DNA of 64,000 bases from Ornithodoros turicata. Lineage: Eukaryota > Arthropoda > Arachnida > Ixodida > Argasidae. This document shows, one piece after another, positions 21,755-32,000 of the stretch (within the stretch, counting starts at the first letter, position 1; every line of letters begins with the position of its first letter). The notes under the pieces are model-generated. The model was not told the DNA's origin, did not search any database, and saw only the letters and a list, made by a program, of their open reading frames with translations. A program made the translations under genes and the position numbers. Location: NCBI RefSeq assembly GCF_037126465.1, contig NC_088207.1:38748143-38812142 (forward strand). The letters are read 5' to 3'.

Positions 21755-24700
21755 ATGTCAAAGCTTGCTGGAAAGCCAGCAGCCATACCTGGGCCTGTCG
21801 CAGCAGCAGCTGCAGCAGCAGCAGCACCACCACCACCACCTGCCACAGCAGCATCACCTGCCACAGCGCCAGCAGCAGCACCCGCCACAGCAGCAGCACC
21901 CGCCACAGCAGCAGCACCCGCCACAGCAGCAGCACCCGCCACAGCAGCAGCACCCGCCACAGCAGTAGCACTCGGCACAGGAGCAGCACCCGCCACAGCA
22001 GCACCTCCCACAACAGCACCTGCCACAACAAACGGCACAGAGGGTGTCGCAGGGAATGCTGAACAAGAGACTCTTCCTGCACCAGAAGCTCCGCAAAATG
22101 TAGACGCGGGTCAGTTTCCCGTAGTGACGCCTGGAAGCAAAAAACGTAAGAAGAGGAGAAGGGTCATAGTTGAGGAACTGACCGACGATGACGACTCCCT
22201 GAAGAGTATCGTCACTTTTGACAAGGTATATCCCGACGATACTATAGAAGACGCTTATCCCAAGACAGACAAGAAGAAGAAGAAGAAGAAGAGACAGATT
22301 TACATCGACGAAGGCAGCGAAAAATCTGGGCACGTCACGGTTGATCTGCAAGAGGAGCCACGGGGCAAGAAATCGAGGAAAGATAAGAAGAAGACGAAAG
22401 CTGCGCTGAACACGTACATCAACATCTACTCCAACACTGCCGGTTCTACATACGGCGTATCGAATGAGGCACCTCCACCGCCGACAGTGATCATGCCGCA
22501 GGAGCAAGCCGAGCCGGCGCCTGCTGAGCAGAGCCCTGGACCTCCACTCACTTCCGGGAGGATGAACCTGGCGATAGCAAAGGCGAGAGAAGGGAAAGGA
22601 CAAAATGTGCTGGTCATACCAATACCTCCGCATCTGTCCGGAAAGCTGCGTGAAATGAATGCCCTGGGAGTAATGGAAGAGCGGCAGGACAACGCGCAGT
22701 GAGTGTGAACGGATGCTTGCATATTGCTATGGTACCTGCTGATTTTCTGGGGTTGCAATATCTGGAATGTGTTTCGTAGGATGCCCCTACTACAAGGCCG
22801 ATCCAGAAGTTCAGTCAGAATGAGCAGTGCAGCCAGCATGGGCCAAGTTGCCAATGATGAGAGTGGCCCAAACACATACCAATCCGTCAACCAAGATGAA
22901 CAACCACTAGTGCCAGAGAACCGACAGGACAGGTAAGAGAGGACGAGAGTCTATAGAGACATTAGTGCTGTCCTGAAAGGTTGATGGTGCGATAAACGGA
23001 GAAGCGATATTGCGATAGAATAATGAACATTGAAACCAGGGTGTCGAACCGAACGCTAATCGAAAACCGTACCGTTATTTTTACCGGAGCCGAACCCGAA
23101 CCGAAATTTTTGTGACGCTGTTGAACCCGAACAGGAGCAGAGCCGGACAAAATAATAGTGGTAACCGGTTTGCAACAAAACGGTTCGGACATAAAAGTAG
23201 TCAGCATAAGAGTTTAAGTGTGTCTCAATACTCGAATGGGGACACATTGGTCTCCATATCATGGATTTCGCTAATATTCACCTAGCAGTCAAACGACGAC
23301 GTATAGTAAGTATGCTTTCAGCGTCTTTTTTAACACGTTGAAGTGCAGTTGTCCTTCTGCGCGCCGCGGCTAGCGCCCCACGCACGCGCTGCGACGTCTG
23401 CTCTTCGGAGAGGAGGCGCCACGCGGATTTTTGGTTTTACCAAATATGTCCATCCATTTCTCATTTCTCTCGCTAAAGGGAGTACCTGACCTCTAAAAAC
23501 GTCAATGCAGGCAAGAGCAGTAGGCTATTAGTCATGCATTTCCTGATAAAAGCAGTTTTATGGGAGATATAAAATGGAAGCGCTGAACCGGTTCGATTTT
23601 TGGCGTGGCCGAGCTGGAACAGAACCGGAACGAAATCCAAGCAACGCGACCCCGAACCCGAACCGAACCCGTATTTTTTGCGTTTGACACCCTGATTGAA
23701 ACCTCATTATTCAATGCAGGGAAAAGCTTGACTAGTAGTTGCAAGTAATCAAAGTCTCGCCCCTATAAGCTTCGCTACCCGTAATCGTACTTCAGAGGAT
23801 GGACTTTGTTGTAATGATGGAAAACCGACGCCTATAGCATGAAAGGTACTGAGACGATCGAGAACACATAGCCGCGATCCATAAGGTAGCTCAAACATAC
23901 TTTAAAATTCCGTTTCAGCTGAGGTCTCTCCGTGTTTGTCGGCTCCGTGCTGACTGTTCAAACAATGAATATTCCAGGGTTTATACCCGTATGCGAGGGT
24001 AGCACGCGTCGAGTATTCAGGTAGTGTGCAAAGGGTCTGGACGTGACGATGCGTCGAATCCTTGTCAGCGTGAAACTTATCACAGAGGCAATGACAAAAT
24101 GAGATAACATTCCCCTTTATCCCTTCTAAGTCTAGAAAGTTATACCTCAGACTTTCTTCGTGTCATTTCACTGACTGGTTCGGGAAGAGTGCAATTCCTG
24201 CGTAAAAAAAGAGAAAAAAGAAATCCGTATAAATAGCAAATCTTCTAGTAACGTTCCTCCTCAAAGTACTCAGTTGAAGAGAACGTAAAAGCGGACAATC
24301 CAGCGATTCGCTCAAAGCGAATTGAAGCAGAAGCGTCAGTTCGGGAGTCGCCTATATTTCGAACAGAGAGCAGCCGAACGATGACCTCTGTTCGAAATAT
24401 CGGCGGATCCCGACGTGAGGCTTCAGCGAGGTTTTACCAATGTATACTGTATGAATCCTCAGTTGATTCTGTTAATTACGAGTAAGTATCTTTGCTCATC
24501 AGCATGTACATATGACGGGTAATATGTACGGGTGTATTCCAAATCTTGGAAGGATCTCTCAAGTCCACGCAGCTTTTCTTTTTTCTCTTTTGAAGGGCTC
24601 CGACGCCGGAATCCACAGGCGACGACAAGCAGGCCGCGGTTCGAAACGTCTTGACCTTTGTTGCCGTTGTCGTTGTCATTGTGATTGCTATCGTACTGGT

Positions 24701-26573
24701 AGTACTTGCGAGTGGAACAGGTAAGAATACATGTTTATATTTAGTATATGGGGTGAGCTCCCAGAAGACACTCTTAAACCTTAAATCGCGTTCTCGTTTG
24801 TCTCCACTCCCAGTATGTCTCCCTTATCTTACTTACCGTGGGGATTCACACGAGCTCCTACAGAATATTCTAGTGGAAGAAGCAGCAAGAACAACGGAAG
24901 TGGTATCTGGCGTACTTAACAGACGACACTGTCATACGTCTGTCCCAGTCGTCTGCAATCAATCCACTGTCTGCGTCTGTTCTTGTCGCCTGCAAGATAT
25001 TCCCCGCGGTTAATAATAATAGTGCACGAGAAGACGTGACGATGAGCGTCGCAGGGAATGTCATTCGTGTGATATTACACGGTTACATACAGTGTCTTTG
25101 TATTCGTGTCCTCGTCCTCTTTGTCCTTGTATGCACAGTGCTGGACAAAAGTTTACGGAACACGCTCCGGCACATTCTTTCCTCAGTGTGACACGCTAGC
25201 AGCGAATGGCACTTACATGGCACTGTATGGACTTACAAACAGGTACCTGGGTTACCTAGGCACATGCCTGTAAGTCCATACAGTGCCATGTAAGTGTCAT
25301 TCGCTGCTAGCATGTCACTCTGAGGAAGTAATGCACCGGAGCGTGTTCTGTAAACTTTTGTCCAGCACTGTAACATTGTTTCTTCGCTCTCATATGGCAA
25401 AGTCTATGCCACTGTATGTGTGTGTTTATCATAAACACTGTGTAGTTGCAGCACATCTCGCCACATCTGCGAGAGGCAGTCTCATTGGTTGCTTTGTTAG
25501 TGACGAAGACAGGTTCTCGAATGGAGCTGTTGACATCACGAACCAAGCGGCCAATAAGGCGGTGCGTCACTTGCGGATGTTGAGCCAGATAGAAATGGCG
25601 CACAGTGTGCGTTCAGAATGCAATGAGGGATTGATTTTGTCGTGCGGTGCGGGTGGTGAAATTAAATTGGGATGTATGATTACTATATTTTATTACATTC
25701 AAGAGATGTTCGACCAGTTTTGTCGAGCCGCGACGTGTCGTAGAGAGTTGCAGTCCCAGGATGCCTTGCCTTGCGACGCGTCGTACATTTTGTCGTACGC
25801 GTGCCTCCCACTTTGGTTCACCAACAGTGTACTTTGCTGAGAAGAAGAAGAAGAAGAAGAAAACACTTCTAGGGATTTAGATCATGCGGGGATCATAGCG
25901 CCATTCATGTCGAGTGACTCAACATAGCACGGGGTCTATCACACCGTGCTGATTACTGACGTCCACAGAGTAGTTATTATAGTCCCTGCCTATATAGTCC
26001 CTTCCCGCTTATTGGCAATGTTGTCGAGCCGCGACGTGTCGTAGAGAGTTGCAGCTTCAGTCCCAGGATGCCTTGCCTTGCGATGCGTCGTACATTTTGT
26101 CGTACGTGTGACTCCCACTTTGGTTCACCAACAGTGTACTTTGCTGAGAAGAAGAAAACACTTCCAGGGATTTAGATCATGCGGGGATTATAGCGCCATT
26201 CATGTCGAGTGACTCAACATAGCACGGGGTCTATCACGCCGTGCTGATTACTGACGTCCACAGCGTAGTTATTATAGTCCCTGCCTATATAGTCCCTTCC
26301 CGCTTATCGATCTTGTGACCTTCCTCACCAGGGTCAGGACACCAGTCTGAAAAGCCGTCGTCAACGATCGCCGGTGGTAGTAATCCACTGGTCCAGTTTC
26401 CAAAGTGGTCTGGGGACAAAGATCCATATTGGTAGGTCGAATGAAAATGGAATCTTGAGAGGCACTCCAAGAACCAACGATCCTTTCATGTTTCAGTTGT
26501 TGACATCAATCCTGTTAGAGGTTAAATGTAAGGGCGCCACTTAAATCTTCCGTTTCTCTGCAGGGACATCTGA
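21755..26573 (+). CDS. Paralog 2: Lys-rich single-pass membrane protein, five exons, unknown family
   Basis: Assembled from splice sites: exons 21755-22698, 22780-22932, 24596-24720, 26332-26431 and 26564-26573, phases 2, 2, 1 and 2, giving 443 residues. An upstream in-frame ATG at 21638 would add 39. I prefer 21755 because the longer leader has no counterpart in paralog 1. Exon 1 begins with poly-Ala/poly-Pro and an 18-bp tandem repeat encoding PATAAA units. Two poly-Lys/acidic units follow (RRVIVEELTDDDD, then KKKKKKKRQIYIDEG), then ALNTYINIYS, GVSNEAPPPPTVIMP and VLVIPIPPHL. Exon 3, 125 nt as in paralog 1, encodes RNVLTFVAVVVVIVIAIVLV (membrane segment about residues 385-404). The tail ends DKDPYWDI. 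Same gene order and strand as paralog 1, about 11 kb apart, so a tandem duplication. Introns 2 and 3 contain an hAT-like element, MITE E copy 2 and a tandem duplication. Function unknown. Confidence 0.82.
21794..21990. repeat. In-frame poly-Ala/Pro triplets and 18-bp tandem repeat
   Basis: GCA/CCA triplet runs (about 21796-21842) are followed by five or more tandem 18-bp units (cagcagcacccgccacag and variants, about 21885-21990). In paralog 2 they encode poly-Ala, poly-Pro and PATAAA repeats. The array also opens spurious frames on both strands. Confidence 0.9.
23037..23694. mobile_element. Non-autonomous hAT-like element with 8-bp duplication
   Basis: The ends CAGGGTGTC and GACACCCTG are perfect 9-bp inverted repeats, flanked by the direct repeat ATTGAAAC at 23029-23036 and 23695-23702. 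An 8-bp duplication and CAGGG-type ends are typical of hAT transposons. The subterminal regions contain many degenerate GAACCGAACCCG motifs in inverted orientation. No transposase is seen. It is inserted in intron 2 of paralog 2. Confidence 0.85.
24333..24419. repeat. Imperfect hairpin, about 34-nt arms
   Basis: CGCCTATATTTCGAACAGAG pairs with CTCTGTTCGAAATATCGGCG, with weaker pairing outside, around a 17-nt loop. It is in intron 2 of paralog 2, about 180 bp before the exon 3 acceptor. Confidence 0.7.
25136..25370. mobile_element. MITE E, copy 2: near-perfect long hairpin
   Basis: The ends CAGTGCTGGACAAAAGTTTA and its reverse complement bound 235 bp in which the two arms are complementary almost to the centre (for example GGCACTTACATGGCACTGTA against its inverse). 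The loop is a few tens of bases. It is in intron 3 of paralog 2. Confidence 0.85.
25721..26307 (+). repeat. Tandem duplication of about 290 bp
   Basis: Copy 1 (25721-26012) and copy 2 (26022-26307) are direct repeats separated by 9 bp. Differences are few: copy 2 has a 6-bp gain after GAGTTGCAG and a shorter (GAA)n run. The second copy ends about 24 bp before the exon 4 acceptor of paralog 2, so the duplication changed the sequence just upstream of the splice site. Confidence 0.85.
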
Positions 26574-26650
26574 GATGTAGGAGGACAACTCCAAATATGT
26601 GATGGCAGCACGGCCAACTGTGCGTCATTGTCCATTCTCGGGAGGCGTCC

Positions 26651-26656
26651 AATAAA
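26651..26656 (+). terminator. Poly(A) signal of paralog 2
   Basis: AATAAA lies 78 bp after the stop codon at 26571-26573. Its position supports the five-exon model. Confidence 0.6.
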
Positions 26657-26827
26657 TTTGCATTGGCAAAGCAGCGGCAAGAATAAGTCGGACGACGGCG
26701 GACGACTTCACTCGTGTTCATTAGGAGCATAATTAAGCTATACATGAATCTACTGCACGCATAATGTATTGAAATATAACGTGATATAAAACATCAAAAA
26801 TTTGTCATACATGGCATGGACCAAAAG

Positions 26828-26991
26828 TTAATGGATGCTGTTTCGGATATGTACTGTGACGCTCTCTCGCTCTGGCGTAAAGGACGCCGTCAAAAGACCC
26901 AGCTCAGTTAGCTCAATGTTTGCAACTGGACCATCCGTGTCGATCTCGTTCTTCCGAGGAGCCAACCAAGGTTCTTCCTCCGAAAGCTTCC
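26828..26991 (-). CDS. Possible terminal exon of an unidentified minus-strand gene
   Basis: On the minus strand a pyrimidine-rich acceptor (CTCACCTCGTCATTTCAG) is followed at 26991 by an open frame of 53 codons, reading KLSEEEPWLAPRKNEID and ending NSIH before TAA at 26830-26828. Composition is protein-like and acidic. It would converge on paralog 2. I found no upstream exon and no canonical poly(A) signal, so it may also be a chance frame. Confidence 0.3.
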
Positions 26992-27279
26992 CTGAAATGA
27001 CGAGGTGAGAGCTGTAACATTTGGGGAACCTGCTGCGACGGAGTACGACGAGGCTTATCTCGCCTGTGCGAGTCATTAGGTCGCTAGGTATGACGGTGTT
27101 CGCCTTTTCAAGGGGGCGAGGTTCATGCCTGCTGTGCTATGTGCTGTCCGATCTAAAGAAGGGTTCCGTGTACACGAGCGCTCAAAATGTCACCACAAAT
27201 GACAAGTAGATGAGGTGAGTTCTTCAGGTTCAAATGTGATAAGGTGGTCTTTTAGGTCTTCCATGCCATCAGTTGGTTA

Positions 27280-27370
27280 GTGTCGCGAGGCAACTGTGGC
27301 TACGAGCGGCGTATACAGGCGTGGACAGATGGAGAGAGGACAGCAGGAAGGAGTGCGGGTCAGAGGGTCG
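27280..27370 (-). mobile_element. SINE fragment
   Basis: The reverse complement matches the body of the SINE at 17815-18012 (GAGGCAACTGTGGCTACGAG and the ACAGATGGAGAGAGGACAGC stretch). The tRNA head is missing. Confidence 0.65.
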
Positions 27371-27612
27371 AGAATGAACGGATAAAAGCATGGGTAAGGA
27401 ACATCTACTTCGTGTTGTGCGTAGAACTGTGTCCAAAGATTCCCTTATAATATCAGCAGTCAGTGTGAGTCGGGTACTTACACTTCTTCTGTTGATTAGA
27501 AGATGGTGGTTGGCGAAGAGGTCCGCGTTCCTGCTCATGTGGCACACTCACTGGAATCCTCGTGCTATATGGTGTCTGTTAGTCGTCTTTGCCGCAGGCA
27601 GAGGTACCGTTC

Positions 27613-27714
27613 CTGGGGCGGGTTCCTGGCAGCGCGTGTGCACCGCAGCATCGTAGCCGTAGAGAGTTGCAGGAACCCGCCACGCGGAGAGTGCCAGGAA
27701 CCCGCCCCTGGGCT
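27613..27714. repeat. Inverted repeat, 17-19-nt arms
   Basis: GGGGCGGGTTCCTGGCA and its inverse TGCCAGGAACCCGCCCC flank about 60 bp. A third partial copy (CAGGAACCCGCCACG) lies between them. Confidence 0.6.
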
Positions 27715-27719
27715 TGTGT

Positions 27720-28980
27720 GACACTATAGAGGGCTAATCGTTTTCCACTGCTCGTGGTTGAAGTGTTTTTGAAGGCATCTCTGTTGTTATTCTCTTCTTT
27801 AAATATGTGTACACTTTGTCAAGTAAAAACTGTTGTATAGTGGAGCGGTTGTGTGTCTATACTTGTCTATTCTCGACCGTGTCTCTCGTAGCTCCAGTTC
27901 TTTTTTCTTGATGCTGGCTTACCAGCAAGCCCAATTTTCTGCCTTGGTCCCACAAGGCGCCGTTCAAAACTGAAGAGTATACGGTACATGGCACACAGAC
28001 GTGTGACACGTGTCACAGTGAGGCGCACGAAGGAGTCGCAAAATTCTGATCCAAAATTCTATGGCAGGTACCTTAAAGAGTTACAAACCGGGCTGTTTGG
28101 CGGAACATGTTTAAAAGCGCTGAAACCTTACTACTTTTATTTCTCCCCTGCACTGTGGTTTTAGCGCCTTTAAACGTTCTTTTATTACACAAAACACTGG
28201 CATGGTCCAAGCGGGCGAGCCGTAATCTGCGGCGACTGATTTCCCAAATTTTCCGCGAGTCTTTCACGCTTTTTGAAAACTTCCAACGATATCTCCGAGT
28301 CGAGGGCCCTGACGGGGTGCGACAATACACTGAAGTACACTTCGATCGTGCATTACCCTTGTGATTCACGCTTCAGGGATGATTCACGCTTCAGGGGTGG
28401 CGGGAAAGGGGGGGGGGGGGGGGGCTTAAGGAAGTTTTCTGCTCCTGAAAAACTCCACCTAGGTTGACGAATTCAAACTACTCAGGGAAAAGAGGTGCTG
28501 ACGCCAACAATTGAACCGTTTGAACGGGAATTTGAATTCCTTAATTTCTGGACGTTTGGAGCTTACGTGTCCGTGACGTCCCTACTTGCGGTCTGCCTCG
28601 GCCAATTCTCGTTATTTACCAGGTTGATGTTCCAGCTATAAAATAGAAAATATAACAGGGCCAACGACTGTGTACGTCCGTCCGTAGCTTTATTGAACAA
28701 CGTGATCACCAAAAAAGTTACCGCCAACGTCGGCCCTGGAAAGTAGAATTTTGACAGAAGTGCGAGAAGATGTATAAGCGTGTTGGTTGAGTAACACGGT
28801 AACAAACGCGAAGAAACAAGGACTGACAGAGGACGCTATGTTAGAATTTTGAGGTACTGTTTTTGTTGTACGTGCAATAGGTGTGTACGGTAGACTGTCA
28901 TTTATTTCGGAGGGCAAGCACGTGAGGAAGAAGAAGACGAAGTATTTGGCGGGTGCTTGTGTTCGTTTGAGTATAGCTAC
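27720..28980. other. Intergenic stretch upstream of the four-pass membrane protein gene
   Basis: Contains an 18-bp direct duplication (GATTCACGCTTCAGGGAT, about 28362-28396) next to a (G)n run at 28408-28423. An open minus-strand frame at 28073-28369 has no recognisable domain. The promoter of the following gene should lie in the right part; no TATA box was found. Confidence 0.4.
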
Positions 28981-29002
28981 ATCACCGTGAGACGTCCCGA
29001 CC

Positions 29003-32000
29003 ATGGTAAGAAAATCCTTTAATTATGTGTTTAGGTTATACTCTTTGCCGATGGGCAATAAAACGTGCCACTGCGCAAGTAAGGCACGGCGTGGTTGAAG
29101 GACCGCCCTTGCTGCGTATATTGCCTCTCACATGTTGTTTGTCCGTATTTCCAGCCCATAGTTCAATGCATTTTCTGCCTCACCAGAAGAGGTCAGATGA
29201 CGATCTTCCTTACGGTGCGTATCGTCGTGTGGGCCAAAGGAGCAAACCGAAGAGAGAAAGTTCCATCTTATTTCTTACCGAAAGCGCTTGTGACGCAACA
29301 TTGTCACATGACGTCATCCGCAGGAGAGCGCCACTGTCGCTAGCAGATTTGCCGCCATAACGTAGGTCCGTAGGTTGACTGTCCAGGTCTTCACCCACAT
29401 CGCATTCATCGTACATTTGCTTGTTTTTAAAGTGACTCTACTGTGTGAATACTATTTGTACTGCCACAATTCAAGTAAGTTCCATGTTTTCTACGTTAAT
29501 AGCCCTCAAAATAGCGAACGCAAAGCGGAACCAAACTTCGAGGGACCTACATTATGGCGGTGATTTCGCCTTTTCGAAGCTAGTGCCAACACCACATAGA
29601 CACAGAAAGCCTGCGCACTCGTCGACTTGACGTAACAATTAAGTCAGCCAATCAGGATCGTGTTTTCAACGACCGTAGCCAATCACGAACGTGCTTTCAG
29701 CGGTCGTGGCCATGGAGAAGAACCGCCGTCGACTGCGAGTTGTGACTGGACGTCCCCGCGTACTAAATCGGAAAACTTGGAAATAAAGCGCATAACGGCC
29801 CCCAATCTTTCTCAAAACTGGTTTTCTGGAAAGCGTCTTGATCTTTTTGTTCAACTGTTTAGGTCTGCAGGTTCCAGGTGAGCTGCAATCATTTGCGGGT
29901 TCTTGAATTGGCAGAACGGTGAATCGCAGTAGCAGACGAATTCTGACTCTTAATTGAAAGAGGGAGAGGAGGCAATGCGCAGGCTTTCTCTATCTAGGTG
30001 GCGTTGCTAGTGCACTCTGGAGGGGTGACGTCAGAGAATAAACTATATTTTATGACCGATAAAATGTGGGTTTCCGTATGCAGGCATCATCCATTGTGAC
30101 CTTCCTACTGCTGAGCCTCTTGGGCTACCACTTCGGCGTGTTCCAGTTCCTGCTCTACGTGAGCTTTTGCTATTCCCTCACCGGCTTGTACCTTTTTGTA
30201 GAAGGTGTCTTCGGCGGTTTGGGAAGTGGCACGGCGTCGATATTTGTAAGTCGAACATCTGATATAGGTACAGAAGTGTATGATGAAGCATTGTTTCTGG
30301 GAAACTTTTGCTCTCTACTTTTAGGACTGCGGACACCATCTTGAATTGTGTTTTCTTTATTCCTCGTTATTTGATTGAGTATCGTTTAACTTGGTGTAGC
30401 TGGAATAATTTGGTTATAATGCTCATATTCCGTCCTTGGACGTCGATCTTTACTGAACGCCGAACATGAACATGGAATTCATAACAACGAGAAATTAGCC
30501 GAGGTGGGCTTCCTGAGTTCCTGAGTTTGATTTAATTTGATGAAATTCATCCCCAATATGGATTAGCCGAGTCACCTTTACCACGGGCATCAGATTTCTG
30601 GTTTATTTTAACTTGCTTCCGCGGTCAGAAAGTATTGTCGAAGCTTGAATTTTGCGTCGTTCTGACAGTGCAGGACGTCCTTCCCCGCGTGGTACAAGGG
30701 ATCGACCGCGCATACCTCTTTACGGCCATCGAAGGCAGGATCTCTTTCGTGGCGGATCATGTGTATTGCGCTGTATAAAAGAGAGATTAAATTGTCGGCA
30801 ATGAAATACTTCCAAATACGAGGGAAAAGCATATTTATATTTCAATATTTCGAAGCAATACAAGGAAACACAGCTTTTTACAAAGGCAAATCGAAAGCAG
30901 TGTGGTGTCCCTAGTACCTTGATAGTGTTTCAGGTACGCGCGACTGTCCCCAACGCTGTTTGTTCGTGAGGCCCTGGCAGAGGTGCTGAGGATAACACTG
31001 AGGAATTTCCTCGACGTTCGTGCAAGCATGCACAGAAATCGGCAAGGCGTTGGATAGAGCAAATTTTCACGGTTTTTACTATAGGGTCCGCTTGCATACG
31101 AGCGTTGAGGAAATTATAGCAATGCAGACCTCAGTAGTTTTGCCATTGCACTATGAAGTAGCAACGTTGTGCCGGAAGCACTACTGAAGCTACAGAAGAC
31201 ACCACTGTTCATCACATCAATCTTCATGTAAGCGAGCCCTTGAAAATCACTCTAAAATCAGTACTTCACCACATAGCACGCTCCTTGCCAATCACCATCC
31301 CGAATGACATGGATGCTGCCCCATGACTGGTTAAAAACGGGAGGCGTAAAAACGGCCTTTTTGGGGCACGTATAGAGTTACGTTAATATTAAGCTGTATC
31401 TCAGATGTAAAATGAAGTTGGGGTTGCTCTCACATTTGTTTCACACATATTCTCTCTCTGTGCTCTGAGCTCAGCACATATTTCTCTCTCTGTGCAGTTC
31501 GGGTGTTACTACATCGTAGGTGCCATCCTCTACCTCATTGGCGGCTTCCTCCTGTTTAGCAAGGGATACAGTGAGACTATGGCCATCGTTGCAGGGGTAC
31601 GTCCCTCTGATTTGCCAGTGTTGAGATAAAGTACGTTTTGATAGACTTTTGTTTCTCTAGTGAAGACATCTTTAATCGTTAATCGCGAGCACCACAGGGC
31701 ATGGTGTGAGGTGGGCTCAGGTGGGCTCTTCGTATGTATACCCTCTTTCTAAAGAGAACGAGTAAAAATTTCTAAACTTTTAGACTACGAACAACATTGT
31801 CCCCGTGAGTGTCTGACAGAGAAAAAAGCCCAATTAAAAGTAGTGGTCAACTAACGTTGGAATATCCACGACGCTTCGCCCCATGTGGTGTGGAACCCGC
31901 GCTGCTTCAGATCGGGGTATGCGCACTCGTATCCGCGGATATGGAGTATATCCCCACATCCGGCTTCGTTGCATCTGTAGGAAAAAAAAAAAATCTGCAC

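Noticed and set aside
21609..22082. Minus-strand frames of Trp/Leu or Ala/Gly repeats
   Set aside because: Shadow frames caused by the triplet and 18-bp repeats in exon 1 of paralog 2.
24651..25013. Single open frame through the membrane segment of paralog 2
   Set aside because: The donor GTAAGA at 24721 fits the paralogous exon exactly. The frame beyond it is open only because the following intron sequence happens to lack stops.
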